Part shown: in pieces, positions 29,293 through 39,812 of the stretch
Position numbering within the stretch: position 1 is the first letter of the stretch
Layout: each line of letters opens with the position of its first letter
DNA from: Alphaproteobacteria bacterium
GTDB lineage: Bacteria; Pseudomonadota; Alphaproteobacteria; Rhizobiales; Methyloligellaceae
Assembly: GCA_016869535.1 (NCBI GenBank)
Contig: VGDX01000002.1
Location: 62,001-126,000 of the forward strand
Direction of reading: 5' to 3'
Length of the DNA stretch: 64,000 bases
Notes under the pieces: generated by a model
The model's input: only the letters and a program-made list of their open reading frames with translations
Told to the model about the DNA's origin: nothing
Databases searched by the model: none
Translations under genes and position numbers: made by a program

Positions 29293-30663
29293 ATGACCTC
29301 AGACAGCGAACGAAACCGCCTCTCAGCCCGTGCCATGCGCTATGCCGCCGTGGGCGCCAATGTCGGCAGCGTGGCCGCGCGCATCGCCACGAGGCAAATA
29401 TTTGGTCTTGATCCTGACCGCGACAAAGAAGCAGCCGCACTCGCCGCGGCGCTTGGTGGCTTGAAAGGCCCCATTATGAAGGTGGCGCAACTCCTCGCCA
29501 CCATTCCCGAAGCGCTGCCCGCCGAATACGCCGCCGAGCTTGGCCAGCTCCAAAGCCACGCACCGCCAATGGGCTGGTCGTTCGTGCGCCGGCGTATGGC
29601 GGCGGAGCTTGGACCCGATTGGGAGTTGAAATTCGCAAGTTTCGAGCATGAGGCGGCAGCGTCAGCTTCACTCGGACAGGTTCATCGGGCGACAAGCCAT
29701 GATGGGCGCGCGCTTGCCGCCAAGCTGCAATATCCTGACATGCAGTCCGCCGTCGAAGCCGATCTTGCCCAGCTTGGCGTGCTGTTCTCGATCCATCGCC
29801 GTTTGCGACCTGCGATCGAAACCTCGGAGATGCTGAAGGAGATCGCAGCCCGACTCCGGGAAGAGCTCGACTATGAATTGGAGGCGAAACACACGCGACT
29901 CTACGGCACCATCTTCGAAGACGACCCGCTGATCCGCGTACCTGAGGTGCTCCCCGAATTGTCGACGCGGAGATTGCTGACCATGACTTGGCTCGAAGGC
30001 AGACGCCTGCTCGACTACACCGACCGTCCGTTGGAAGAGCGCAACAAAATCGCCCGCGCTATGTTTCGTGCTTGGTGGTTCCCGTTCAGCCAATACGGCG
30101 TGATCCACGGTGACCCCCATCTCGGCAATTACTCGATCTTCGAAGACGAATCGGGAAGAGCCGCCGGGATCAATCTTCTCGACTATGGTTGCATGCGCAC
30201 CTTTGCCCCGCGCTTCATCCAGGGCGTCATCGATCTCTACCAGGGACTGTTACACAATGACCGCGCGCTCATCGTGCAAGCTTATGAGACTTGGGGCTTC
30301 ACTGGCCTCTCCCACGAACTGATCGACATTCTCAACATCTGGGCGAACTTCATCTATGGCCCGATGCTCGAGGATCGCGTGCGCACCATCGCCGACAGGG
30401 TGAGCCCCGGCATGTATGGGCGGCGCGAGGCTTTCAAGGTGCATCAGGGCTTACAGGAGAAAGGTCCGGTCAAAGTACCCCGCGAATTCGTGTTCATGGA
30501 CCGCGCGGCCATTGGGCTCGGTGGCGTATTTCTGCATCTCAACGCCGAGCTCAACTATTACCGTCTGTTCAACGACACCATTGCTGGCGCCGATTTCACT
30601 GAAGTAGCTGGTCGCCAGCACGCTGCCTTCACGCAAGCCGGCGTGCCGCTACCCGAAGGTTAA
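29293..30663 (+). CDS. ABC1/AarF/UbiB-family atypical kinase
   Basis: A 456-aa protein of the ADCK/COQ8 family. The family KxGQ motif appears as KVAQ in GPIMKVAQLLATIPE. The Ala-rich nucleotide loop reads AAASASLGQVHRA, the catalytic loop VIHGDPHLGNYSI, and the metal loop NLLDYGCMR. Family members support ubiquinone synthesis by an ATP-dependent, non-kinase-like mechanism. The form without a C-terminal membrane anchor, and without neighbouring ubi genes, suggests a paralogue rather than UbiB itself. Confidence 0.87.
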   Translation: MTSDSERNRLSARAMRYAAVGANVGSVAARIATRQIFGLDPDRDKEAAALAAALGGLKGPIMKVAQLLATIPEALPAEYAAELGQLQSHAPPMGWSFVRRRMAAELGPDWELKFASFEHEAAASASLGQVHRATSHDGRALAAKLQYPDMQSAVEADLAQLGVLFSIHRRLRPAIETSEMLKEIAARLREELDYELEAKHTRLYGTIFEDDPLIRVPEVLPELSTRRLLTMTWLEGRRLLDYTDRPLEERNKIARAMFRAWWFPFSQYGVIHGDPHLGNYSIFEDESGRAAGINLLDYGCMRTFAPRFIQGVIDLYQGLLHNDRALIVQAYETWGFTGLSHELIDILNIWANFIYGPMLEDRVRTIADRVSPGMYGRREAFKVHQGLQEKGPVKVPREFVFMDRAAIGLGGVFLHLNAELNYYRLFNDTIAGADFTEVAGRQHAAFTQAGVPLPEG

Positions 30664-30824
30664 CGGGCTGGTTGCCCCCTCCTAGGGAGTCGATTTTCTG
30701 CCGGTAAAGTCAACTAAACCTCCCTAGAGATCAATAAAGATCGCCTCAAGCAGTATCCCCTTTGCTCTGAGCGGTTGAAAGTCTCACCCGTTCCACTACT
30801 TCTTGCCGTTGGAGAGGGTGGGTG

Positions 30825-31898
30825 ATGGAGAAGAGCGACGATCGGTTGCCGCCTCAGCATCCAGATGCGCGGGTGGATCAAGCCGATGGAGACTCTGACA
30901 GAGGGCAGCCAGCCGCACCTCCAGTTCCCCATCACTTCCGCTTCTCGACTCGTGACATTGCGCCGGAAGGCAAATTCGAGACCTGGCGCGACCTGTGGCT
31001 ACGCCTTGCCGAAGTAGAAGTTTCGACTGGCTCGTTTAAGGACTTCGACGGTGAGGTCGATCTCTGGAATGCAGGGCCGCTTTCGATCGCCGGAACCAAG
31101 GCGCAAGCTTCACGCTACGGTCGCTCCACGCGCCAGGCAAATCACGGCAGCAATGAGTTCAGTCTAACGCTCTGCCGGGTGAACGGCAATTACAGCACTG
31201 CGAAAGTGGATCGCATTGCCGTTCAGCGTGGCGGGGCCTTCCTGATTTCCCATGATCGGCCCTTTGACATCGCCGCGCCAGATAATCGTCTGAATGATGT
31301 TTTGCTTATCGACCGGCAGGCGCTACTTGAGCTCATGCCTAAGGGCTTCGATCTGGATGCACAGACCTTCGCATCGGAGCATCATCTTCTCGGAGTTATC
31401 CGGAATATGTTGCCGCTGGTCACCAGCAAGACCGAGCCGACGACAGATGAGCAGCGCGCGGCGATCGGCCGGCAGGTTGTCGATCTCGTGGCGTTACTGC
31501 TCAATCCATCGCGCGACGGGCGCGAGCTGATCGAGCAGAGAGGGTTGAAAGCGGCACGTCTCGGCGCGGTGCTGCGCGCTATCGATAGCCGGTTTGACGA
31601 CGTATCCTTGTCGACCGACGGTATCGGGCACGAACTCGGCATTTCCGGGCGCCAGGTGCACCGGCTCCTGGAGTGGACCACCAAGACATTCTACGAGCAT
31701 TTGCTCGAGCGGCGCCTGCAGCGCGCGCACGAATTACTGTCGAACCCCTCGCTGGGGGAAGCCAAGACTGGAACAGTGGCGGCAATCGCGGCGCAGGTTG
31801 GTTTCACCAACGTCACGCACTTCAACCGGCTGTTCCGTGCGAGATTCGGCGATACGCCGACAGGCGTGCGGACGAACCCTCTCATCCGACGCAGCTAG
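30825..31898 (+). CDS. AraC-family transcriptional regulator
   Basis: A 357-aa regulator. The N-terminal two-thirds matches the AraC-binding-like type (FRFSTRDIAPEGKFETWRDLW, SQVD-type cupin-like region). Residues 255-357 form the AraC DNA-binding domain with two helix-turn-helices (IGHELGISGRQVHRLLE and IAAQVGFTNVTHFNRLFRARFGDTP). ATG 30825 with GGAGAGGG 6 nt upstream is preferred over GTG 30822. The inducer and targets are unknown. The RTX genes lie 264 nt downstream. Confidence 0.88.
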   Translation: MEKSDDRLPPQHPDARVDQADGDSDRGQPAAPPVPHHFRFSTRDIAPEGKFETWRDLWLRLAEVEVSTGSFKDFDGEVDLWNAGPLSIAGTKAQASRYGRSTRQANHGSNEFSLTLCRVNGNYSTAKVDRIAVQRGGAFLISHDRPFDIAAPDNRLNDVLLIDRQALLELMPKGFDLDAQTFASEHHLLGVIRNMLPLVTSKTEPTTDEQRAAIGRQVVDLVALLLNPSRDGRELIEQRGLKAARLGAVLRAIDSRFDDVSLSTDGIGHELGISGRQVHRLLEWTTKTFYEHLLERRLQRAHELLSNPSLGEAKTGTVAAIAAQVGFTNVTHFNRLFRARFGDTPTGVRTNPLIRRS

Positions 31899-32162
31899 GC
31901 GCATAGGAATCCTCCAATAATATACTGAATATCTTCACATTTTCGGCTTTGCTGACAGCGACAGGACCTTTGCTGTGAGCGACACGAGCCGGTCTTCCCC
32001 TCCCACCGCCTAAGACCTAAATAGCCGCACGAACGGGCAGCAATGCCCAACCGAATTTCGACGTGATCGCGGAGACCGCATCGGGCCGAGAAATGCCTCG
32101 GCACGCAACGCTCCCCCTTCGCCCGAAAGACGGTACGTGAAACGCGAGGTGGAAGAATTACG
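31899..32162. other. 264-nt gap before the RTX genes
   Basis: I see no gene, terminator or clear promoter here. GAGGTGGAAG just before 32163 is the ribosome site for the first RTX gene. A pyrimidine-rich stretch (CTTCCCCTCCCACC) occurs near 32000. Confidence 0.5.
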
Positions 32163-33512
32163 ATGGTCGACATCCCTGCCAACGCGACGACCACGGCGAC
32201 ATTCGACGGCCGCGAGGGCTTTTGGGGATCATATTCCGGAGCGCTGGAAAAGGCGGGCGACCGCGATTGGGTCAAAGTCATTCTGAGCGATACCCAGACC
32301 TACATGTTCTTTCTGTCCTTCCAGGAAGCGGGATCGGCTACGGCCGGGAATTCGGTCCTGCGCATCTACAATGCGAATGGCGATCTCGTAGCCGAAAATG
32401 ACAATCGCGATCTGAGTAGCCTGAATTCATTCATCGAGTTCAGCCCTTCATCGACGGGCACATATTACATTGAGGCGGCTGAGTTCGGTGACAACGCGGC
32501 GGGATCCTACAGCTTGGCTTATGTGATTACGTCTTCCCAAGATATCTTTCATGGTCTTTCGGATGGGGACAATGTCTATGAAGCGCAATTAGATGAGATC
32601 GTCGCCGGCGGGAAGGGCAACGATACTCTCAGTGTCGGCAATACGGGGGTCGTGTTTGGTGAGCAAGGCAACGACACCATTACTGGCCTCGATATTGCCA
32701 GCCAGGCGGTTGGCGACCACATCTTTGGTGGCCTCGGCAATGACACGATCTTCGGCCGCGGCGGTGGGGACTTTCTTTTCGGCGACGCCGGCAACGACTT
32801 CATCTTCGGCGGCGACCATGGCGACAACATCTATGGCGGACCCGGCGCCGACACGCTCAAGGGCGAGTCCGGCAACGACACGTTTCACATCAAAGGCAGC
32901 GAAGGCGTTGGCGATAGCATCGACGGCGGCCTGGATAACGACACGATTCGTGTCGACGGCGGTGGTACGGTCACCCTCTCCAACTTCAATGCGTTGGCTT
33001 CGTCGATCGAGATCTGGGAGGGCAATGACCAGGGCCTGTTCGGCACGTCCGCAAGTAATACTTTCAATTTTTCCTACTTGAAGGAGAAGGACGGCCTCGC
33101 CTTTGTCGACGGCAAGGGCGGCAACGACAAGCTCACTGGCTCGAAGTTCGCCGACGTGCTGTGCGGCGGGGCGGGCAAGGACACGCTGACCGGCGGCGCG
33201 GAAAGCGATTTCTTCGACTTCAACAAGATCTCGGAATCGAAGGTTGGCTCACAGCGCGACACGATCATAGATTTCAAGCGCGGCCAGGACCGCATCGACC
33301 TCCGCGATATCGACGCCAAGACCGGCGTTAGCGGCAATCAGAAATTCAACTTCATCGGCAAAGACGACTTCAGTGAGACCAAGGGCGAGCTCCGCTACAA
33401 GGACCTCGGTTCGAAGGTCATCGTGCAAGGCGACGTCAACGGCGACGGCAAGGCCGACTTCGAGATCCTGGTCAAGACCGGCGCGCTCTCAGCCGGCGAT
33501 TTCATCCTCTAA
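32163..33512 (+). CDS. RTX calcium-binding protein with N-terminal PPC-like domain
   Basis: A 449-aa secreted-type protein without signal peptide. Residues 1-120 resemble the PPC (pre-peptidase C-terminal) beta-sandwich (DRDWVKVILSDTQTY, NSVLRIYNANGDLV, SSTGTYYIEAAEFGD). Glycine-rich calcium nonapeptides follow at about 145-240 (GGLGNDTIFGRGGGDFLFG). The last 110 residues form a serralysin-like beta-roll cap ending FEILVKTGALSAGDFIL. RTX proteins normally leave by type I secretion using the C-terminus, but no transporter is in this window. No catalytic domain is seen. Confidence 0.87.
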   Translation: MVDIPANATTTATFDGREGFWGSYSGALEKAGDRDWVKVILSDTQTYMFFLSFQEAGSATAGNSVLRIYNANGDLVAENDNRDLSSLNSFIEFSPSSTGTYYIEAAEFGDNAAGSYSLAYVITSSQDIFHGLSDGDNVYEAQLDEIVAGGKGNDTLSVGNTGVVFGEQGNDTITGLDIASQAVGDHIFGGLGNDTIFGRGGGDFLFGDAGNDFIFGGDHGDNIYGGPGADTLKGESGNDTFHIKGSEGVGDSIDGGLDNDTIRVDGGGTVTLSNFNALASSIEIWEGNDQGLFGTSASNTFNFSYLKEKDGLAFVDGKGGNDKLTGSKFADVLCGGAGKDTLTGGAESDFFDFNKISESKVGSQRDTIIDFKRGQDRIDLRDIDAKTGVSGNQKFNFIGKDDFSETKGELRYKDLGSKVIVQGDVNGDGKADFEILVKTGALSAGDFIL

Positions 33513-33542
33513 CCCCCAGCACTCTGACGATGGAGATCAATC

Positions 33543-35014
33543 ATGGTTGACATTCCTGCAAACAGCACAACGACCGCGATGTTCGAAGGCATCTTTGGGA
33601 ACACTTCATTGCCCGCATTCGCGACGTTTTCCGGCCAGCTTGAGGTCTCCGGCGACCGTGACTGGATCAAGGTCGAGCTCAAGCAAGGCGTGATCTACGA
33701 GTTCTTCATGCACTTCGAGAACATCGTGGTGCCTGCAAGCGGCGGCGATTCGATGCTGCGCATCTACAATTCCAACGGAACAGTCGTTGCTTCGAATAAC
33801 GACCGCGCGGACGGAGACCAGAACTCCTTCGTGTCGTTCGTTGCGCCGTCCACAGGCACCTACTTTGTCGAGGCGAGCGAGTTCGGCGATGATCGGGCCG
33901 GCAACTACTCGATCCTCTTTATGGAGAGCGACGGATCGGCCAACTACATCCTGGACAGCGCCGACAACACATACACGGGCCTGGCCGGCCAGCGGATTCT
34001 CGCCGGTAGAGGCGACGACACCATCACTCTCGGCGAGGCCAATTATGCCTTCGGCGAGCAAGGCAAAGACACCATCACCGGCAACAATCTTGTCAATTAC
34101 ATCTCAGGCGGTCTCGGCGACGACATCATAAACGGCGGGGGCGAGAAAGATTGGCTGTTCGGGGATGCCGGCAACGACCCATCATCGGCGGGAGCGGTTC
34201 CGACGTCATTTGGGGCGGATCGGGCGACGATACGCTCTTTGGTGGCAATGAGAGCGATATCTTGAACGGCGGAACCGGCAACGACAAATTGTTCGGCGGC
34301 AACGGTTTCGACAATTTCATTGGCGGACCTGGCGCCGATGAAATGTATGGCGGTAATGATAGCGACTTTTTCCGGGTGACGGGAAGAGATCGCATCCAGG
34401 TGGACGGAACGGATGCGATCACCTTCCGCAATTTCGACGCGAAGGTCTCGCAGATCGAGGCCTGGGATGGTAACGGACAGGGTATCGTCGGCACGAATGG
34501 GGCCAATACGTTCAACTTCGCCGGTATGGACGAGGTGAAACTGCTTGCCTACTTCGACGGCAAGGGCGGTAACGACAATATCACTGGGACCATCTTTGCC
34601 GACGATCTGCGCGGTGGTTCCGGCAACGATGTGCTGAAGGGTGGCGACGGCGAGGACACGCTCACCGGAGGAACCGGCCGCGACGTGCTCTATGGCGGCG
34701 CCGACGATGACGTCTTCGACTTTAACAAGATCTCGGAGACAAAGGTCGGCTCGCAGCGCGACAAGATCATGGATTTCAAGCGCGGCCAGGATCACATCGA
34801 CCTCAAGGATATCGACGCCAAGACCGGCGTTAGCGGCAATCAGAAGTTCAACTTCATCGGCAAGGCCGATTTCAGCGGGACGAAGGGTCAGCTCCGCTAC
34901 GAGGATAAGGGCTCGACGGTCATCGTCCAGGGTGACGTGAACGGCGACGGCAAGGCCGACTTCGAGATCTTCGTCAAGGCCGGCGCGCTCTCTGCCGGCG
35001 ACTTCGTCCTCTAA
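33543..35014 (+). pseudogene. Second RTX/PPC calcium-binding protein, frameshifted
   Basis: A tandem paralogue of the preceding gene, 30 nt downstream with its own start (MVDIPANSTTTAMFEG). The frame breaks after FGDAGND at 34176-34178: the 5' part runs off to 34265, and the repeat resumes as IIGGSGSDVIWGG in the next frame from 34181. One missing nucleotide at about 34178-34180 explains it; restored, the protein would be 490 aa. The C-terminal 100 residues are nearly identical to the first copy, also at DNA level. It may be a real decay event or a sequence error. Confidence 0.8.
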
Positions 35015-35129
35015 CCCAAGGTAGCCAGTGGAGATTTAGCCCCTGGAGGGCCGGTTATTGCTCGCCCCGCAAGCTTTGTGGTATGGGCGACGGCAAGAGC
35101 AATAATCGCGGCCATCGAAGGGGAGTGGA

Positions 35130-35273
35130 ATGCATATCGACCCGAAAGAATGCCACCCGGCAATGGATTATGCCGAGCATCAGAAAACCTACAAACTGTT
35201 TCTGAAGCTGTCAGTTTATACGGTCATCGGCGTGGCTGCGCTCATGCTGCTTCTCTTCATTTTCGTGGTTTGA
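35130..35273 (+). CDS. aa3-type cytochrome c oxidase subunit IV (COX4_pro_2)
   Basis: A 47-residue protein: MHIDPKECHPAMDYAEHQKT, then one transmembrane helix (LSVYTVIGVAALMLLLFIFVV). MDYAEHQKTYK is the hallmark of the bacterial aa3 oxidase subunit IV family, which packs against the oxidase core in the inner membrane. GGGGAG lies just before the ATG. It lies directly upstream of pntAA, its usual location in Hyphomicrobiales. Confidence 0.88.
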   Translation: MHIDPKECHPAMDYAEHQKTYKLFLKLSVYTVIGVAALMLLLFIFVV

Positions 35274-35365
35274 CGCCGGGCCGGCCTGGCTGGTCTTATT
35301 CCCCTTCGACATTCGTTCGGCGAGCGCCAGCGTTCGCGTTTCAGAATAGTTGAGAAGACTCCACT

Positions 35366-36520
35366 ATGGTCGCGATTGGCGTACCCGCTGAAGGAGAGGA
35401 CGAGCCGCGCATCGGGCTGACGCCCGAAACGGTCAAGAAGCTCGTCAAGCAAGGCGCCACCGTCACGGTGCGTTCCGGCGCGGGGCTCAGGTCGCATTTC
35501 ACCGATAAGGATTACACGGACGCCGGTGCGAACATCGCCAAGACCGACGAAGAGGCGGTGCGCGACGCCGACATCGTGCTGACGGTTAGGCGCCCGCCGC
35601 TCGCGCTCGTCAAGTCGATGAAGAAGGGCGCGGCGCTGGTCGGCATGCTCGATCCGTTTGCCGACGATGCCGGCCTCGATACGCTGGCTAAGACCGGCGT
35701 GTCGCTGTTCTCTATGGAGCTGATGCCGCGCATCACGCGCGCGCAAGTCATGGACGTGCTGTCATCGCAATCGAATCTCGCCGGCTACAAGGCGGTCGTT
35801 GATGCCGCTGCTGCCTTCCAGCGGGCGCTGCCGATGATGATGACGGCGGCAGGCACAGTGCCGGCCGTAAAGGTGTTCATCATGGGTGTGGGAGTCGCCG
35901 GGTTGCAGGCGATCGCCACGGCGCGTCGGCTCGGCGCCATCGTTACTGCCACTGATGTACGCCCGGCGGTCAAGGAGCAGGTTGCTTCGCTCGGCGCCAA
36001 GTTCATCGCCGTGGAGGACGAGGAGTTCAAGCAGGCCGAAACCGCCGGCGGCTACGCCAAGGAAATGTCCGAAGCTTATAAGAGGAAACAGGCCGAGCTC
36101 ATTACCGAACACGTGAAAAATCAGGACATCGTCATCACCACGGCGCTGATTCCCGGCCGCCCCGCACCAAAGCTCATCTCCAAGGAGATGATCGAAAGCA
36201 TGCGGCCCGGCTCGATCATCGTCGATCTCGCCGTCGAACGCGGTGGCAATGCGGAACTCGCCAAGCCCGGCGAGATCGTTGAGCATAATGGCGTGCGCAT
36301 CTTTGGTCTGCTCAATCTGCCCGGCTCGCTGCCTGTCAACGCCTCGAGCCTCTACGCGCGCAATCTTCAGGCCTTCGTCGAGCCGATGATCGACAAGGAT
36401 AAGAGGGCGCTTGCCATCAATTGGGACGATGAGATCATCAAGGGTACGGCGATTGCCCGCGACGGCGCCATCGTCAACGCCATGATCGCCGAACGTCTGG
36501 GAAAAGGAGGCAAGTCATGA
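35366..36520 (+). CDS. pntAA: NAD(P) transhydrogenase subunit alpha 1
   Basis: This is the NAD(H)-binding domain I subunit of proton-translocating transhydrogenase (384 aa). Seen are [20 protein letters not shown] at the N-terminus, [20 protein letters not shown], and the NAD Rossmann loop [12 protein letters not shown]. The enzyme couples proton entry to NADPH formation. The stop overlaps the pntAB start by 4 nt. The split alpha subunit (pntAA plus pntAB) is the alphaproteobacterial form. Confidence 0.95.
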   Translation: MVAIGVPAEGEDEPRIGLTPETVKKLVKQGATVTVRSGAGLRSHFTDKDYTDAGANIAKTDEEAVRDADIVLTVRRPPLALVKSMKKGAALVGMLDPFADDAGLDTLAKTGVSLFSMELMPRITRAQVMDVLSSQSNLAGYKAVVDAAAAFQRALPMMMTAAGTVPAVKVFIMGVGVAGLQAIATARRLGAIVTATDVRPAVKEQVASLGAKFIAVEDEEFKQAETAGGYAKEMSEAYKRKQAELITEHVKNQDIVITTALIPGRPAPKLISKEMIESMRPGSIIVDLAVERGGNAELAKPGEIVEHNGVRIFGLLNLPGSLPVNASSLYARNLQAFVEPMIDKDKRALAINWDDEIIKGTAIARDGAIVNAMIAERLGKGGKS

Positions 36521-36921
36521 TGCTTCGCAGCTTGAGCCTCGGGCTGGCGATTGCGCTCGGAATGCTGGCCGTTGCCGGTAGCGCGATCGCGCAAGACGCA
36601 GCCGCCGCCGAGCATGGGCATGATTTCGTGGCCCAGTTCTCCATTTTCGTGCTCGCCGTGTTCGTCGGCTATTACGTGGTGTGGAGCGTCACGCCCGCGT
36701 TGCACACGCCGCTAATGTCGGTGACGAATGCCATCTCCTCGGTGATCGTGGTCGGCGCTCTGCTGGCAGTCGCCGTCGAGACCGGCGATTCTGCCTCTTC
36801 GGGTCACTGGATCGCCAAGCTGCTTGGTCTCGCTGCTCTGATCATGGCGAGCGTTAATATCTTCGGTGGATTCCTCGTCACGCAGCGAATGCTCGGCATG
36901 TATCAGAAGAAAAAGAAATGA
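36517..36921 (+). CDS. pntAB: NAD(P) transhydrogenase subunit alpha 2
   Basis: A 134-aa membrane subunit (part of domain II) with about four hydrophobic segments and the block [19 protein letters not shown] at the end. It overlaps pntAA and pntB by 4 nt each (ATGA), so the three genes are translationally coupled. The N-terminal segment ([19 protein letters not shown]) is longer than in some homologues and resembles a signal peptide. Confidence 0.93.
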   Translation: MMLRSLSLGLAIALGMLAVAGSAIAQDAAAAEHGHDFVAQFSIFVLAVFVGYYVVWSVTPALHTPLMSVTNAISSVIVVGALLAVAVETGDSASSGHWIAKLLGLAALIMASVNIFGGFLVTQRMLGMYQKKKK

Positions 36922-38312
36922 GCGCAGAACTCGTAGGGCTTCTCTACCTTACTGCAGGCGCGCTCTTCGTCCTGGCGCTGCGCGGACTCTCTTCGCCCGA
37001 GACCTCGCGGCGGGGCAATTATCTCGGCATGACCGGCATGGCCATCGCCGTACTTACGACGCTCGCGGTTGCCGGCCCACAATCACCTGTGACCTGGGCG
37101 ATGATCATGGGGGGCATTGCCATCGGCGGCGGCATTGGCGCGGTGATCGCACGTCGCATCCCCATGACGGCAATGCCGGAGCTCGTCGCCGGTTTCCATT
37201 CGCTGGTGGGCCTCGCCGCGGTTCTGGTGGCGGCGGCTGCCTTCTACGCCCCTGAAGCTTTCGGCATCGGCACGCGTGGCTCGATCAGGACGGCGACCTT
37301 GATCGAAATGTCGCTCGGTGCAGCCATCGGCGCCATCACCTTCACCGGCTCGATCATCGCCTTCTTGAAATTGTCGGGCCGCATGTCCGGCAAGCCAATC
37401 CTCCTGCCGGCGCGCCATCTCCTCAATATCGCGCTCGCCATCACGCTCGTCGTCTGCATCGTCCTGTTTTGCCAGGAGCAAAGCGGTATCTTTTTCTGGG
37501 CGATTGCGACGCTCGCCTTTCTGCTCGGCGTGCTGATTATCATCCCAATCGGTGGCGCCGACATGCCGGTCGTCATCTCCATGCTCAACTCCTATTCGGG
37601 GTGGGCGGCGGCCGGCATCGGCTTCACGCTTGGCAATATCGCGCTGATCATCACCGGCGCGCTGGTCGGCTCCTCCGGCGCCATCCTGTCATACATCATG
37701 TGCAAGGGCATGAACCGCTCTTTCATCAGTGTCATCCTGGGTGGCTTCGGCGGTGAAGTGGCGGGTCCTGGCGATGGCGCCGAGCAGAAGCCGGTGAAAC
37801 TCGGCTCGGCCGAGGACGCGGCCTTCCTCATGAAGAATGCGGGCAGGGTGATTATCGTGCCGGGCTACGGCATGGCGGTGGCCCAGGCGCAGCACGCTTT
37901 GCGCGAGATGGCGGATGGGCTGAAGAAGGCAGGCGTCGAGGTCAAATATGCCATCCATCCGGTCGCGGGGCGGATGCCGGGCCATATGAACGTGCTGCTC
38001 GCCGAGGCGAACGTCCCCTACGATGAGGTGTTCGAGCTCGAGGACATCAATTCGGAGTTCCCACAGACCGATGTGGTCTATGTGATCGGCGCCAACGATG
38101 TGGTGAACCCAGCCGCTGAAGACGATCCGTCGTCGCCGATCTATGGCATGCCGGTGCTAGAAGTGTGGAAGTCGGCGACGGTGTTGTTCAACAAGCGGTC
38201 GCTTGCGTCGGGATATGCCGGCATCGATAACGCTGTTTTCTACCGGGACAACACCATGATGGTGCTTGGCGACGCCAAGAAGATGACCGAAGAGATCGCC
38301 AAGGCGCTGTAG
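36918..38312 (+). CDS. pntB: NAD(P) transhydrogenase subunit beta
   Basis: A 464-aa subunit with the membrane domain II helices followed by the NADP(H)-binding domain III. Motifs: [16 protein letters not shown] (nucleotide loop), [21 protein letters not shown], and [12 protein letters not shown]. It is coupled to pntAB by a 4-nt overlap and is the last gene of the pnt operon. It converges on the bS21 gene. Confidence 0.96.
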   Translation: MSAELVGLLYLTAGALFVLALRGLSSPETSRRGNYLGMTGMAIAVLTTLAVAGPQSPVTWAMIMGGIAIGGGIGAVIARRIPMTAMPELVAGFHSLVGLAAVLVAAAAFYAPEAFGIGTRGSIRTATLIEMSLGAAIGAITFTGSIIAFLKLSGRMSGKPILLPARHLLNIALAITLVVCIVLFCQEQSGIFFWAIATLAFLLGVLIIIPIGGADMPVVISMLNSYSGWAAAGIGFTLGNIALIITGALVGSSGAILSYIMCKGMNRSFISVILGGFGGEVAGPGDGAEQKPVKLGSAEDAAFLMKNAGRVIIVPGYGMAVAQAQHALREMADGLKKAGVEVKYAIHPVAGRMPGHMNVLLAEANVPYDEVFELEDINSEFPQTDVVYVIGANDVVNPAAEDDPSSPIYGMPVLEVWKSATVLFNKRSLASGYAGIDNAVFYRDNTMMVLGDAKKMTEEIAKAL

Positions 38313-38346
38313 GGCGCGGCGCCGGAAAATCTAGCCTTTAGAAATA

Positions 38347-38598
38347 TTAGCGGCGGCCACGCGGCTTGGGTGTGCGGGTCGTGCTGGGTCCGCCGCCACC
38401 ACCTTCGCGCTGCGCCTTTTTGCGGGCGAGCTTGCGAGCACGGCGAATGGCTTCCGCCTTTTCGCGAGCGCGCTTCTCCGACGGCTTCTCGTAATAATTA
38501 CGGAGCTTCATCTCGCGGAAGATGCCTTCGCGCTGCATTTTCTTCTTCAGTGCCCTGAGGGCCTGATCGACATTGTTATCGCGAACGACGACTTGCAC
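38347..38598 (-). CDS. rpsU: 30S ribosomal protein bS21
   Basis: An 83-aa basic protein of the 30S platform. It opens [19 protein letters not shown] and continues [20 protein letters not shown]. The C-terminus is extended by a Gly-run and [13 protein letters not shown], common in alphaproteobacteria. The start is taken as GTG 38598, which aligns with the usual M-x-V-V-V start, with GGAG upstream. Upstream extension to 38655 is not conserved in style. It sits next to purK/purE, a frequent neighbour pair. Confidence 0.92.
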   Translation of the reverse strand: MQVVVRDNNVDQALRALKKKMQREGIFREMKLRNYYEKPSEKRAREKAEAIRRARKLARKKAQREGGGGGPSTTRTPKPRGRR

Positions 38599-38730
38599 GC
38601 GTCTCAGATCTCCGATTGGCCTTTGGGTTTTGGGAGTGGAGCGGGGGCCAAACAAAACCCTGACCGAAACCGGCTGGGTCCCGCATCCGGCGCCGATCTA
38701 CCAGAAGAGAATGTCATTGTCCAGATGGGC

Positions 38731-39810
38731 TCAGCTTTTTGGGGAGAGACGGGTGACATGGCCCATCTTTCGGCCCGGACGGGCCTCGGTTTTGCCGTAG
38801 AGATGCACCGAAGTTCCGGGCTCGGCGGCAAGCTCGCGCCATTTGTCTATGTCGGCCCCGATTAGATTGGTCATCACCGCGTCACTGTGGCGCCCGGTAT
38901 CGCCGAGCGGCCAGCCACATATAGCCCTGACATGATTCTCGAACTGGCTGACAAGGCAGGCATCGATGGTCCAGTGGCCTGAGTTGTGCACGCGTGGCGC
39001 GAATTCATTGATGACGAGGCTGCCATCCTCACGCTCGAACATTTCGATGGCGATGACGCCCACATGGCCAAGCGCTTCTGCGATCGCACCGGCGATACGC
39101 CGGGCCTCAACGGTGGAACTTGGCGGGATCGCGGCGGGCACGCGGCTGATGGCGAGGATGCCGTCCTGATGCACGTTCTCGACTGGATCGTAGAATCGTA
39201 TTTCACCGCCCCGCCCGCGCACGGCGATGACCGACACTTCTCGCTCGAACCTCACCATGCTTTCCAGCACTGCCGGCACGCCGTGAATCGCGTGCCAGGT
39301 GCTTCCCGCCTCGCCCGCGTCGCGGATCGGCACCTGGCCCTTGCCGTCATAGCCAAGCCGCCGCGTCTTGAGCAGAGCTGGAAGTTTCAAGCGTGTCAGC
39401 GCCGCGCGGAGCTCATCGAGTGTCTCGACAGCAGCATAAGGTGCGACGGGAATGCCAAGCCCCGCCACGAAATCCTTCTCGGCGAGCCGATCTTGCGCCA
39501 CGGCGAAGGACTTGGCCGGTGGTAACACCTGCGCCGCCCGTGCTGCGACCTCGAGTGCCTTAGCCGGCACGTTCTCGAACTCGCAGGTAACGACAGCGAC
39601 CTTGCCGGCGAAAGCGGCGACCGCCTGCTCATCGTCATAGGCGCCGACGGTTCTGTCTGAAGCCACGGCGAATGCAGGAGCCGCCGCCTCATCGGCATAG
39701 ATATACGTCTTGATACCGAGGCGGCTCGCGGCGACGGACAACATGCGCGCCAATTGACCGCCGCCGAGAATACCGATGGTGCTGCCGGGCGGCAGCGGTG
39801 TTTTGGGCAT
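38731..39810 (-). CDS. purK: 5-(carboxyamino)imidazole ribonucleotide synthase
   Basis: This ATP-grasp enzyme of purine synthesis makes N5-CAIR from AIR, bicarbonate and ATP. The protein is 359 aa. It opens with PPGSTIGILGGGQLARML, and carries KTRRLGYDGKGQ and NEFAPRVHNSGHWTIDAC, which are ATP-grasp and substrate-binding blocks. Its start lies 2 nt after the purE stop, so the two are a coupled operon, and the products act in sequence. Confidence 0.96.
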   Translation of the reverse strand: MPKTPLPPGSTIGILGGGQLARMLSVAASRLGIKTYIYADEAAAPAFAVASDRTVGAYDDEQAVAAFAGKVAVVTCEFENVPAKALEVAARAAQVLPPAKSFAVAQDRLAEKDFVAGLGIPVAPYAAVETLDELRAALTRLKLPALLKTRRLGYDGKGQVPIRDAGEAGSTWHAIHGVPAVLESMVRFEREVSVIAVRGRGGEIRFYDPVENVHQDGILAISRVPAAIPPSSTVEARRIAGAIAEALGHVGVIAIEMFEREDGSLVINEFAPRVHNSGHWTIDACLVSQFENHVRAICGWPLGDTGRHSDAVMTNLIGADIDKWRELAAEPGTSVHLYGKTEARPGRKMGHVTRLSPKS

Positions 39811-39812
39811 GC

